Shown here: positions 24,549-33,448 of the stretch, piece after piece
Layout of the letters: each line of letters starts with the position of its first letter
How positions within the stretch are numbered: position 1 is the first letter of the stretch
Assembly (NCBI GenBank): GCA_016932435.1
Contig: JAFGCW010000062.1
Coordinates: forward strand, 1-40,509
From: Dehalococcoidales bacterium
GTDB lineage: Bacteria > Chloroflexota > Dehalococcoidia > Dehalococcoidales > UBA2162
Length of the DNA stretch: 40,509 bases
Reading direction: 5' to 3'
Translations under genes and position numbers: made by a program
Notes under the pieces: generated by a model
The model's input: the letters and a program-made list of their open reading frames with translations, nothing else
What the model was told of the DNA's origin: nothing
The model's database searches: none

Positions 24549-25283
24549 CTAAAGCTGATACACCTGAAAGTCGTCGGTAACCTCCATCGGCACGCCGGTA
24601 ATCGATATTATATCCTCCGCTGTCCAGCCGGGCGCGGCTTCTTTCAGGATAAGACCGTCTTTCCTTCCTTTTGCACCTTTTACCTCGATAACGGCCAGGT
24701 CGGTCACGATCAGGTCTACCTGCTGCGGCGCACCGGTGAGGGGCATGGTGAGTTCTTTCACTATCTTGGAGTTGCCGTACTTGTCCAGGTGCGTAATAGC
24801 GGCGATGCAGCGTTTCGGGCCTATCGTCAGCTCGAATGAACCGCCTATTCCGATACCTGAATTCAACGGCGGATAGTCGAACGACCAGTTGGCGAAGTCG
24901 CCGTGTTCAGATACCTGGAAACCGCCGAGTACGCCCGTGTCGATTTTGTGCCCTCGCAGCATGCCGAAGGCCTCGCCGAAATCGAAGATAGCCATACCGG
25001 GTCGTTCTCTTACCTGCTGTATCGACGAGTTATGCACCGCCATATCCATCTCCTGCCATTCATCGATGGTATACGCAGCACCATATCCCAGGATTCCGTT
25101 CTCGCCGTGCCAGAAGATATCGACTCCGGCAGGAACATAATTCCCGACAAGTCCCGGTATCCCCCTGCCGAGATTGACTACATCGCCGTCCTTGAATTCC
25201 TTCGCAACGCGCATGGCGATTGTTTCCATGTCGAGTTTTTCCACTCGGTATCGTTCTACCAGTTTTTCGCGTTCAACACTCAT
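24549..25283 (-). CDS. CoA-transferase subunit B (SCOT/3-oxoacid type)
   Basis: A 244-residue beta subunit of a family I CoA-transferase. The catalytic Glu is E61 in GENGILGYG. The family blocks IAMRVAKEFKDGDVVNLG, DFANWSFD and VTDLAVIEV are conserved. It forms a dimer or heterotetramer with subunit A and moves CoA between an acid and an acyl-CoA. The usual GIGIPT is GRGIPG here, a change near the CoA site. The ATG overlaps the stop of the A gene by one base (25283), so translation is coupled. Acid specificity is unknown. Confidence 0.88.
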   Translation of the reverse strand: MSVEREKLVERYRVEKLDMETIAMRVAKEFKDGDVVNLGRGIPGLVGNYVPAGVDIFWHGENGILGYGAAYTIDEWQEMDMAVHNSSIQQVRERPGMAIFDFGEAFGMLRGHKIDTGVLGGFQVSEHGDFANWSFDYPPLNSGIGIGGSFELTIGPKRCIAAITHLDKYGNSKIVKELTMPLTGAPQQVDLIVTDLAVIEVKGAKGRKDGLILKEAAPGWTAEDIISITGVPMEVTDDFQVYQL

Positions 25284-26104
25284 TACGCACCCCTTCCCGA
25301 CGCAGCAAGTTTCGATTGACGCCTGGAACCTTCCGGACCGTACATCCGCTCTTTCATCATCTCATCCCACTCGGGAGTCCCCTTTCCGCCTTCCGGTACC
25401 TTCACAATTCGGTCGACATACACATGAGGTGTGTGTATCTGGTCCGGGTCTATCTCCCCCGGTTCCACTATCTCCAGGACCTCTGCAATAGTGATTTTCG
25501 AGGCCCTGGCGACAAGAGGATTGTGGACTCTCTGCATTCTCCGGTACACCAGGTTACCGAATTTATCGGCTTTCTGCCCCTTCACGAAGCCGAAATCGGG
25601 TACGAGGGGTTTTTCAAGCAGGTACTTTTGCCCATCGACTGTATACGTATCGTAATACTCTTCAAGAAAGGTGCCAACACCCACCGGCGTCAGGATGCCG
25701 CCGTATCCGCTGGCGGCCGCTTCCAGTTTGGTACAGATAGCTCCGAATGTTGTCGGGACTACTTCGATACTCTCTATTGCCTCTTTAAACGGTCTCATTT
25801 CATCGTCACCGCTGCCTGAATACACGGTGCTGGTAAAACCTGTGATCACTTTCTTTATCTTGCCCGGCTGAAGCAGGCAGTTACTCGGTCCGTAGGAGGT
25901 AAAAGGCCTCTCTTCTTCCGTGGCTTCCTTTACCGGCATGACCATATTCCCCATGACAGTCAAGTCTCTCACATCTTTTTTATACAAAGCTTCCCAGAGA
26001 TTCACTGCCTGGCTGGACGTCCCGAAGGTGGAAAAGGCGATCATCGCCCCGTCGAAGATATCGGCAACCGCTTCATCGAAACTCTCGAATATCTTGTTTT
26101 TCAT
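25283..26104 (-). CDS. CoA-transferase subunit A
   Basis: A 273-residue alpha subunit. It starts MKNKIFESFDEAVADIFDGAMIAF, which follows the family start pattern, but the usual GGFG glycine loop is replaced by STFGTSS. VGVGTFLEEYYDTYTVDGQKYLLEKPL is like the typical substrate-side block. This divergence could mean an unusual acid substrate. It lies 22 bases downstream of the molybdopterin oxidoreductase gene and directly upstream of subunit B, so the three form one operon. Confidence 0.85.
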   Translation of the reverse strand: MKNKIFESFDEAVADIFDGAMIAFSTFGTSSQAVNLWEALYKKDVRDLTVMGNMVMPVKEATEEERPFTSYGPSNCLLQPGKIKKVITGFTSTVYSGSGDDEMRPFKEAIESIEVVPTTFGAICTKLEAAASGYGGILTPVGVGTFLEEYYDTYTVDGQKYLLEKPLVPDFGFVKGQKADKFGNLVYRRMQRVHNPLVARASKITIAEVLEIVEPGEIDPDQIHTPHVYVDRIVKVPEGGKGTPEWDEMMKERMYGPEGSRRQSKLAASGRGA

Positions 26105-26126
26105 TTTCCGTTCTCCCTTCCCACGT

Positions 26127-28352
26127 TTATACTTTATAGACCCTGCACAGCAGCGCCCGGTTGCACCAGCCGCCGGTTAGCGGGTCGCAGCTTTCTGGAT
26201 CGTCCAGTGTCAGCACGTTCGCGTTCGATTCCCATAATCCGTGCAGTGATGGTTCGGCGCCGTCCATCTCCGGGAACCACCAGCTTGCTTCAACGTTCAC
26301 CACGTCGGGCAGTATCCCCGGATTCAGGTGGGCTTTCTGCTTTATCCTGCCGCGCCGTGTCTCGATGTATACCCAGTCGCCCTCGCTGATACCCAGGTCT
26401 TTCGCTGTATCGGGGTGGATATCCGTCAGCGGGTCGGGGTGCCGTTCCCTCATGCCGATTCCCATCTGCCGGTGCTCTGAATGGAACATCGGCATGAATC
26501 GTCCGCCCGTGTTCAGGATAAGCGGATATTCCTTTGCCACCTCCGGTGTGCTGACCGGACTTTCCGGTGGCTCTTCGTAATACGGCAGTGGATCGTAGTC
26601 GAGTTTTTCGAACACCGTCGAGTATAACTCCACCTTTCCGGTAGCTGTCGGGAATCCGTTTTTCTCGTACTTTTTATATTCCCTCCCGCCGCGGATATAT
26701 CCGGTATCGGTAAATTCCTCATAGGTCATACCCAGCGGCTCAAGCTGGTATTGAATGGCGTCCTCTATCTTCTCCCAGGGCCAGTATTCCTCCTGCCCCA
26801 GCCGTATCCCCAGTTCCCGCCATATCGAGTAATCGTCCTTCCTCTCCCCCAGCGGCTGTACTGCCCGTTCGCCGCCGAATACCACGTCCGTAAGGTCTTC
26901 GAAAGTGGAACACAGCGGTCTTTCCATCCAGCTCGATACCGGCAGGATATAGTCGGCCAGTTCGGCGGTCGGCGTTTTCCAGAAGTCCATTACGACATGC
27001 AGTTCCAGGTTTTTACTCTTCATCGCTTCATAGACAAGTTTGGTATTGGCCGCCCACATCAGCGGATTGCTTCCCCAGGTAATCATCGCCTTGACCGGAT
27101 ACGGTTTTTCGGTGAGGATAGCTCTCCAGGTCAAAGGCGGTGACGCGGCCAGGCGATGCCCGACCGGCTCCGGCTGACCGGTGAATTTTTCGTATGGTCC
27201 GGACGTCAAGCCGTATGCCTGCCACGACATCACCTTAAATCTGTCGGAACCGATCTGCTTCGGTCGGTTCTCGACCGGCAGTTTATCGTCCAGTTCGAGG
27301 ACAACTTCCCGCCTGAACAAGTTTCCGTCGACTTCCGGTCCGATATCCGGTATAAGGTCACCGCCCCGCACATCCAGGTTTCCGGTTATAGCTCTCAAAA
27401 TGACTCTGCACTGTTCAACCCGCGAGGCGTTCCGCCCTATCTGGTCGACGGCGACTCCCCTCACCATGCAGGCCGGTTTTGATGTGGCGTACATCCGGGC
27501 GGCGGCAATTATCTTCTCTTTATCTACTCTGCATATTTCGGCTACTTTTTCAGGGGTATATTCCTGTACCCGTTCCTTTAGCTGCTCGAAACCGTGGGTC
27601 CACTTTTCAACGAATTCTTTGTCGTATAATCCTTGGTTGATGATGACGTTCAGCCAGCCCAGAGCAAGCGCGGTGTCCGTGCCGGGTCTCGGCTGAAGCC
27701 AGATATCCGCAATATCCGTCGTCTCTGTCTGCCGGGGGTCGATGACGATTATCCTGTAGTTTTCATCTTCTTTTCTCCGCTTGATGGAAGCCATCGTCCG
27801 GGGGAACGAGCTGTATGGATTCTGTCCCCACACCACCGTGCAGTTTGAACGGCCGATGTTGGCCGCCAGGCTGCAGCATCCGCCCAGCATCGCCATATTA
27901 ATTGCGTAGCAGTTCAGGAAGCAGATTACCCCGGCGTGGGCGACGTTCTGGGGATTGCCGAAAAGGTTGAGAAACCGCGACCTCATCCAGAACATCCCGC
28001 TCCTGTAGGTCCCCTCGGTCACCACCAGACTTTCCGGTCCGTATTTCTCCCTGACATCACCAAGCTTTCCAGCGATATCATCCAACGCCTGTTCCCAGTC
28101 TACTTCCTCCCACTTGCCTTCACCGCGTTCGCCGGCTCTCTTCAAAGGACGCATCAGTTGGTCGGGATGATACAGCCATTTCGATCCATATCCTACCCTC
28201 TCGCATACATTCCCCAGTGTCAGGGCATGTTCCTTGTTACCGGTGATCCTTGAGACTTTTCCGTCCTTCACTTCGACCAGGACTCCGCAGTTCCCGGCGC
28301 AGAACGCGCACCCGGCTTTCTTGATAACTTTTTCCATCTGCTCGGTATTCAT
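26127..28352 (-). CDS. molybdopterin-dependent oxidoreductase
   Basis: A 741-residue enzyme of the DMSO reductase family. ATG 28352 is chosen because AAAGGAAAT precedes it and because the putative promoter lies upstream of it; a longer frame from 28406 is less likely. Residues C15, C18, C22 and C50 form an N-terminal [4Fe-4S] site. The molybdopterin-binding parts include VWGQNPYSSFP, VIDPRQTET, TWGSNPL and the C-terminal MFHSEHRQMGIG. The Mo ligand is probably the Cys in GVICF; no selenocysteine is needed since there is no in-frame TGA. No signal peptide, so cytoplasmic. Candidates include a formate dehydrogenase-like or acetylene hydratase-like enzyme; the substrate cannot be fixed by eye. 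It heads the operon with the CoA-transferase. Confidence 0.88.
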   Translation of the reverse strand: MNTEQMEKVIKKAGCAFCAGNCGVLVEVKDGKVSRITGNKEHALTLGNVCERVGYGSKWLYHPDQLMRPLKRAGERGEGKWEEVDWEQALDDIAGKLGDVREKYGPESLVVTEGTYRSGMFWMRSRFLNLFGNPQNVAHAGVICFLNCYAINMAMLGGCCSLAANIGRSNCTVVWGQNPYSSFPRTMASIKRRKEDENYRIIVIDPRQTETTDIADIWLQPRPGTDTALALGWLNVIINQGLYDKEFVEKWTHGFEQLKERVQEYTPEKVAEICRVDKEKIIAAARMYATSKPACMVRGVAVDQIGRNASRVEQCRVILRAITGNLDVRGGDLIPDIGPEVDGNLFRREVVLELDDKLPVENRPKQIGSDRFKVMSWQAYGLTSGPYEKFTGQPEPVGHRLAASPPLTWRAILTEKPYPVKAMITWGSNPLMWAANTKLVYEAMKSKNLELHVVMDFWKTPTAELADYILPVSSWMERPLCSTFEDLTDVVFGGERAVQPLGERKDDYSIWRELGIRLGQEEYWPWEKIEDAIQYQLEPLGMTYEEFTDTGYIRGGREYKKYEKNGFPTATGKVELYSTVFEKLDYDPLPYYEEPPESPVSTPEVAKEYPLILNTGGRFMPMFHSEHRQMGIGMRERHPDPLTDIHPDTAKDLGISEGDWVYIETRRGRIKQKAHLNPGILPDVVNVEASWWFPEMDGAEPSLHGLWESNANVLTLDDPESCDPLTGGWCNRALLCRVYKV

Positions 28353-28397
28353 ATCGATTTCCTTTCCTCTGCAGAAGCAGCCCTTTTTGTGCCAACC

Positions 28398-28426
28398 AGA
28401 GTACAACTTGTAATACGGTCTGTCAA
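28398..28426 (-). promoter_or_regulatory. probable promoter of the molybdoenzyme/CoA-transferase operon
   Basis: On the minus strand, TTGACA (28426-28421), a 17-base spacer and TACTCT (28403-28398). The -35 is perfect; the -10 is a 3/6 match. Its position supports the coding start at 28352. Confidence 0.45.
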
Positions 28427-28531
28427 TGTATAGAGAGTATAAATAAAGTAGCGAATCATTTCAAAATATCGATATGGACATCCTTATGTCTGATCCAAAG
28501 TGAATGAATAGTTCTGGCGAAACCCTATGAA

Positions 28532-29347
28532 CTAATACCAGCCGAGTGTTCCCTCGCGCTTCGACCGTGATATTCCCCACCAGAGCAGTTTATACCCCAC
28601 GGGCAAGAGGACAACCCCGAATACTGCTCCTTTTACGAATTCCAGTGCTATTTCCGGGTCCAGCAACGAAGGATTGGTAAGCATTGCCAGCCGGCATAGA
28701 TGATAAACCCATGTCTGGGGAAGAAACCAGGAGATGGTCGAGATTCCAGGGAAGAATATCGTATCGAGGAAAACCACAGGAAAAGATACTCCGGCAAAGA
28801 GATTCTGGAGAACATTGATCGACCAGGTGATAGGATCAGTTGATTTTGTCACAATTCTCACACCGGTAGATATCATAGCCAGGCCGAGTAATATTGCGGC
28901 GGATATTATGAAAGCCAGAATCACGGCAATGATGTTTACATGCAGTTGAGCATGAAACACGGTGATTCCGATAATCAGGTAAGGGACAAAAGTGATTACT
29001 GATAAAATATACGTCCACGAGATATTGCCGATTATAAATATCGCCGTATTGATATCCGTCATCAGGATCGTTTCAAGGGTCCATGGATTAAGCTGTCTTT
29101 CGACTCCCTGGACGATAGGCATTATCAGATTGCTGATTGCCACACCCGCCACAAGGAAAGAAATGTAGTCGCTGTTGTACATTTCCTGGACTGGTCTTTG
29201 GACATAGGTAGCCGCTACACCCCAGGAAAAGACACCGATGAAAATATTAATGATCTGGGTTATCATCGTTGTCTTATAGGTAGTCCAGCTAAAGAAATCA
29301 CGCTTGGTGAAAGCGGCTATCTGTTTTAAAAAAATAGGAATTTCCAT
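28532..29347 (-). CDS. ABC-2 type transporter permease
   Basis: A 271-residue membrane protein with about six hydrophobic segments and an ABC2_membrane-type layout. The N-terminal segment AFTKRDFFSWTTYKTTMI is typical of exporter permeases. It starts 3 bases after the ATPase stop, so the two are translated together. The pair should form an exporter for a lipid, drug or polysaccharide; no substrate clue is visible. No substrate-binding protein is present, which fits export. Confidence 0.85.
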   Translation of the reverse strand: MEIPIFLKQIAAFTKRDFFSWTTYKTTMITQIINIFIGVFSWGVAATYVQRPVQEMYNSDYISFLVAGVAISNLIMPIVQGVERQLNPWTLETILMTDINTAIFIIGNISWTYILSVITFVPYLIIGITVFHAQLHVNIIAVILAFIISAAILLGLAMISTGVRIVTKSTDPITWSINVLQNLFAGVSFPVVFLDTIFFPGISTISWFLPQTWVYHLCRLAMLTNPSLLDPEIALEFVKGAVFGVVLLPVGYKLLWWGISRSKREGTLGWY

Positions 29348-29350
29348 TGG

Positions 29351-30490
29351 TTATTCCTGCGAACCCTCTGATCCCTCTTCTCTGCGTCTCCGGGTAATGG
29401 CCGTAAAAGCGTCTTCGAAGGTCGGTTCCTGGGTTGTAATCCCTTCAATCCGTAACCGGTATCCAGCCAGTACTTCCAGGATGGTTGAGAGAATCAGGTC
29501 TTTTTGAACCCGCATCGAGAGTCTGGCAAGCTTCTTGTCTGCATCCATTTCAGGGGTAACACCGTGCACCCCCGGGATTTTTTCCAGAGTGTTAAGCATT
29601 ATCTCCTGTTCTTCACTGTAAATAGCATCTGCCAGTGTAATATTGAGAATTTTTACATCGGACATCGTATAACGAATATGGTCCGGGGTATCGCACATGG
29701 TAATCTTTCCCCTGTCGAGGATCGCAATACGGTCGCAGATATCCTGGGCCTCAGGCAGGTTATGGGTGCTGAGTACTATGGTTTTCCCTTCTTCACGGGC
29801 AAGCTTGTCACGCAGAAGGTGGCGGAATTCCATTGCCGATGTGGGATCCAGGCCAACGGTTGGTTCATCGAACAGCAGCACCTGCGTTTCTCGGAGTAAC
29901 GCCCGGCAAAGGAGTAATTTACGCTGCATTCCCGTCGAATACCGCTGGTAGCCGTCATCCGCCCTGTCTTGAAGTCCGGTAAGTTCCAGAAGGTAATTGA
30001 TTCTTTCTTCCGCTTCTTTGTCTCGTAGTCCATAGAGGAGAGCATAAAAAGCCAGGTTCTGTCGACCCGATAACCTCCAGGTAAAACCTCGACTCTCCGG
30101 CAGAACAGCTTGAAGGTTTTTCAGTACCTTGCCCGGTTCTTTTTTTACATCGATGCCATTTATATAGGCAAAACCTTCATCATGGATTACCAGCGTACAG
30201 AGTATCTTTATCAAGGTGGTTTTACCGGCACCGTTCGGACCGAGTAAACCGAGTACTTCACCTTTTTTTACCTGTAAATCAATCCCTCTCAGAGCCTCTA
30301 TATAGGATCCTTTTTTCCTCTTCAGGACTCCGAATATATTACCGAAAGAACTGACACTGCCCCCGAAACCTCTGCCATAACCTCCTCCTTCCCTTCGGGA
30401 AGCAGTCGGATATCTTTTTATCAGTCCTCTGGTTTCAATAGCATAATCCGAATTTGTCATACTGTTTACCCGATAATAAGTGTCCATCAT
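29351..30490 (-). CDS. ABC transporter ATP-binding protein (exporter type)
   Basis: A 379-residue ATPase. Walker A is [13 protein letters not shown], the signature is YSTGMQRKL (STG rather than SGG), Walker B is LLFDEPTVGLDP, and the switch His is in STHNLPEAQ. After the core there is a regulatory C-terminal domain of about 100 residues. Between strand 1 and Walker A lies an unusual Gly/Ser-rich insertion (GGGYGRGFGGSVSSFG, about 35-50). The signature Ser-Thr-Gly is like that of drug/antibiotic exporters. The start at 30490 lacks a clear Shine-Dalgarno, and an in-frame ATG 10 codons later is possible. Confidence 0.86.
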   Translation of the reverse strand: MMDTYYRVNSMTNSDYAIETRGLIKRYPTASRREGGGYGRGFGGSVSSFGNIFGVLKRKKGSYIEALRGIDLQVKKGEVLGLLGPNGAGKTTLIKILCTLVIHDEGFAYINGIDVKKEPGKVLKNLQAVLPESRGFTWRLSGRQNLAFYALLYGLRDKEAEERINYLLELTGLQDRADDGYQRYSTGMQRKLLLCRALLRETQVLLFDEPTVGLDPTSAMEFRHLLRDKLAREEGKTIVLSTHNLPEAQDICDRIAILDRGKITMCDTPDHIRYTMSDVKILNITLADAIYSEEQEIMLNTLEKIPGVHGVTPEMDADKKLARLSMRVQKDLILSTILEVLAGYRLRIEGITTQEPTFEDAFTAITRRRREEGSEGSQE

Positions 30491-30629
30491 CCTGACACAG
30501 GTAGATGGTGCGGGATGTTTAGTTACCGGTTCGCTTTATGCAGTAAATCAGATTATAGCACTTAATATCACCTGTTCATAGGTACATGCTGAGGTGAAAA
30601 TCTGCGTAACAAACAGTAATACTTAGTTT

Positions 30630-30656
30630 CAAAGCCGCCTAAAACAGGCCGCTTTG
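30630..30656. other. intergenic hairpin between divergent genes
   Basis: CAAAGC-CGCCT (30630-30640) pairs with AGGC-CGCTTTG (30646-30656) apart from one mismatch. It lies between the divergent ABC ATPase and beta-lactamase-fold genes, so it is not a terminator of either. It may be structural or a repeat remnant. Confidence 0.35.
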
Positions 30657-30752
30657 ATAACGGTCATATTCTACCATTTTATGATTTTATATTCTTTGTT
30701 GATACTCACCTAAACCTGACCTATTGACCGCCATATCCTTTATGATTATGAT

Positions 30753-32105
30753 ATGAACAACCTAAAGGGGAGATTTTCAAATACCACTACAATGAGTATT
30801 CCATCAGATGGTGAAATCCGGAAGATACTCGTCGACCGCATCGATGTTCGTCGTCAAAGCGTTGGAATCGTAGCAGGTGTTATAGAAAACAACGAAAAAC
30901 GCGTTATTCCGTACGGCCATCTCGATGTAGATGATCCGCGCCCTCTGAACGGTGATACGGTTTTCGAGATCGGCTCAATAACAAAGGTATTTACCAAGCT
31001 GTTACTTGCTGATATGGCACAGCGTGGAGAAGTGGCGCTGGACGATCCGGTCAGCAAGTTTTTACCCTCCTCTGTCAGAATGCCCGGGAGAAACGGGCGC
31101 GCTATAACCCTGATTGATCTGGCAACACATACCTCCGGACTGCCCCGTGAAGCGGGAAATATGAAGTATACAGATACTGGTAATCCTTATGCCGACTATA
31201 CTATCGATCAGCTTTATGAATTTCTCTCGAATTACTCACTCACACGGAATATCGGCTCGGAACGCGAGTATTCGAACCTGGGCTTCGGTTTACTCGGGCA
31301 CGCCCTAGCGAGAAGGGCGGATACGGATTACGAATCTCTGGTATATTCCCGTATTTGTGCTCCACTCGGTATGAACGATACCCGAGTTACTTTTACACCG
31401 GAAATGAAAAAACGGCTCGCAGCCGGTCATGATCCTGGACTGACCTTCATCGATAACTGGGATTTTCCTGCACTTCCTGGATTTGGCGCATTGCGTTCTA
31501 CGGTCAATAACCTGCTCATTTTCCTGTCGGCTCATCTTGACCCCAATAGTTCGCCGCTATCACCAGCTATCACTTATGCACAAAAGAAAGTACCTCGCCC
31601 GACCGGTCAGAAGGATATGGAATTGAACCTTGGCTGGGGTATATCGAAAAGTAATGGTAAGGAGATACATTGGCATAATGGAGGTACCGGGGGCTATTGT
31701 TCCTGGACTGGCTTCAATCTTGATGCATGTGCCGGAGTCGTGGTCCTGTCTAATACCGGTTGGCTGGTGGATGACATTGCGTTCCACCTCCTTGACCATG
31801 ACTTTCCCCTGGCAAAACCTCCATCGGAACACATCGAGGTAAATATTGATACCAGTCTTTATGATTTTTTCGTAGGGATGTATAAGGTCGGACCGGACTT
31901 CGCCCTGACTGTCACCCGTGACGGGGATCATCTGTTTTCTAAAGCTACTGGAATGGCTAAATATGAAATCTTTCCTGAGAGTAAATTCGACTTCTTTTAT
32001 AAGACTATGGACGCCCAAATTACCTTCGTTCCCGGAGATGACGGTTACGCGACTGAATTGATTCTGCATATTGACCGGTCGGATGATCACCTTAAACGAG
32101 TGTAA
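30753..32105 (+). CDS. serine beta-lactamase-fold hydrolase (class C / esterase-like)
   Basis: A 450-residue protein of the beta-lactamase (DD-peptidase/AmpC-like) family. It has SxxK as S75-I-T-K78, YxN as YSNLG, and the third element HNGGTGGY. No signal peptide is seen, so a cytoplasmic esterase or peptidase is more likely than a true beta-lactamase. The C-terminal part is a separate beta domain (about 350-450). TTGACC (30724-30729), 17 bases and TATGAT (30747-30752) end right before the ATG at 30753. If that promoter is used, the ATG is untranscribed and ATG 30792 is the next candidate, though its ribosome site is 19 bases away. Confidence 0.83.
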   Translation: MNNLKGRFSNTTTMSIPSDGEIRKILVDRIDVRRQSVGIVAGVIENNEKRVIPYGHLDVDDPRPLNGDTVFEIGSITKVFTKLLLADMAQRGEVALDDPVSKFLPSSVRMPGRNGRAITLIDLATHTSGLPREAGNMKYTDTGNPYADYTIDQLYEFLSNYSLTRNIGSEREYSNLGFGLLGHALARRADTDYESLVYSRICAPLGMNDTRVTFTPEMKKRLAAGHDPGLTFIDNWDFPALPGFGALRSTVNNLLIFLSAHLDPNSSPLSPAITYAQKKVPRPTGQKDMELNLGWGISKSNGKEIHWHNGGTGGYCSWTGFNLDACAGVVVLSNTGWLVDDIAFHLLDHDFPLAKPPSEHIEVNIDTSLYDFFVGMYKVGPDFALTVTRDGDHLFSKATGMAKYEIFPESKFDFFYKTMDAQITFVPGDDGYATELILHIDRSDDHLKRV

Positions 32106-32126
32106 TAGAGTTTCACAACATAGCAT

Positions 32127-33377
32127 TTACAATGAAACATTTTTATCCGTTTCTGATTCCTCTGCCGCTTTCTGATTTTCTAAATCCATCACGTTACCGA
32201 AATAAAAGCCGATTAAGACGGTAACAATGATCACTATCCCTGCAATATGGTAGATCATGTGGATGCCTATTGCGTCTGCAACTGGTCCGAAAATAAGTAA
32301 GCCTAACGGTATCATCGCTGAATTTGCAGAAATCATCAAAGAAAACACTCTTCCCTGCATGTCCCTCGGGACCACTGACTGAAATATCGCCCCGACTGGG
32401 GCGTTGCCGATCGCATTTGCCACACCTGCCATAAACCACATGGACAGACCCAGGAAGAAAAGACGTTCCGTGGTAAAACCGAATATGAATACCGTGATGC
32501 TGTACATGATGAAACTCATAAAGATGGTGGCAATTTTTCTCTTGAATCCACCCCAGGCGCCAAGGATAAGACCGCCAGTGATAACTCCACCTCCGAAGGC
32601 TGCCCCAAGCCACCCTAGTTTAAGAACATCACCACCCAGGCGTACTGTAACCAGCATCGGCAGCATCATCTCGCCCGGCGAAGCGACAAAATTGATGATG
32701 GCACCGATAACAATCAAGACCAGGAGAGCTTTCCATGATGCTATGTACCGGAATCCCTGCACCATATCACCGATAACGTTCGGTTTTTCCGTTAACGTGG
32801 TACGCGCAGGTTGCGGTATTCTCAACATAAACAGGATTCCTATCGCCAGCAGTGCGGTAATGATATCCACTGATAACACCCAGTGCATTGGCAATGTCGC
32901 CATGAGAAATGCCCCGGCCGGGGGTCCAACCAGGTTGATCGCACCAGAGAGTGACATATTTAGCCCGTTGGCTCTTACCAGGTGCTTCTCCGGTACAATC
33001 ATAGGAACTGCAGCGTTGAATGCCGGCTGTTGGAATACTCCACCTATAGCCCTTAAAAGTAGTACGACATAAATATGCCACAACTGAATATCATTAGTGT
33101 AGAATAAAACGAGCAGTAATCCTGTCAGGATCATGGTAACAAGGTCGGAATAGATCATTATCTTTTTACGGTTCCACCGGTCTACAAGTGGCCCGACGAA
33201 TGGTCCCAGGAAAACCCAGGGAAGAATGTTCATCATCATGACTGTAGAGAAAAGCGTAGCAGAGCCTGGTTCGCCGGAAACGTCCCCTGCAACGTACCAG
33301 CCCAGGGCAAATCCCACTACCGAACTCCCGAACAAGGAGGCTGCTTGGCTGCTCCAGAGAACGAAGAATTTCTTCAG
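32127..33377 (-). CDS. MFS transporter, MFS_3 / drug-efflux type, starting at CTG
   Basis: A 416-residue, 12-helix major facilitator of the MFS_3 group (enterobactin/macrolide exporter-like). The characteristic start KKFFVLWSSQAASLFGSSVV is reached only if translation begins at CTG 33377. AAGGGAG lies 8 bases before it. No ATG, GTG or TTG exists between that site and an in-frame TAG upstream. A TTG at 33335 would lack a ribosome site and cut off the first part of helix 1. Motif-A-like GPLVDRWNRKKIM (about 60-73) is seen. Its substrate is unknown, possibly a drug or siderophore-like compound. Confidence 0.83.
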   Translation of the reverse strand: MKKFFVLWSSQAASLFGSSVVGFALGWYVAGDVSGEPGSATLFSTVMMMNILPWVFLGPFVGPLVDRWNRKKIMIYSDLVTMILTGLLLVLFYTNDIQLWHIYVVLLLRAIGGVFQQPAFNAAVPMIVPEKHLVRANGLNMSLSGAINLVGPPAGAFLMATLPMHWVLSVDIITALLAIGILFMLRIPQPARTTLTEKPNVIGDMVQGFRYIASWKALLVLIVIGAIINFVASPGEMMLPMLVTVRLGGDVLKLGWLGAAFGGGVITGGLILGAWGGFKRKIATIFMSFIMYSITVFIFGFTTERLFFLGLSMWFMAGVANAIGNAPVGAIFQSVVPRDMQGRVFSLMISANSAMIPLGLLIFGPVADAIGIHMIYHIAGIVIIVTVLIGFYFGNVMDLENQKAAEESETDKNVSL

Positions 33378-33448
33378 TGTTGCTTCTCCCTTATTAACAC
33401 TGGTGAGTCCTATCTAAAGAGCGACTCAGGGTTTACAGAATCTCTTTA

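Noticed and set aside
25220..25819. 199-residue plus-strand frame across the CoA-transferase genes
   Set aside because: It is antisense to the subunit A/B junction, both of which have clear motifs and coupled starts.
26127..28352. Possible selenocysteine at the molybdenum ligand
   Set aside because: The frame contains no in-frame TGA; the probable ligand is an ordinary Cys in GVICF.
32404..33072. 222-residue open frame on the plus strand opposite the MFS gene
   Set aside because: It is antisense to transmembrane helices, so its long run without stops reflects the codon use of the real gene. It has no recognisable domain.
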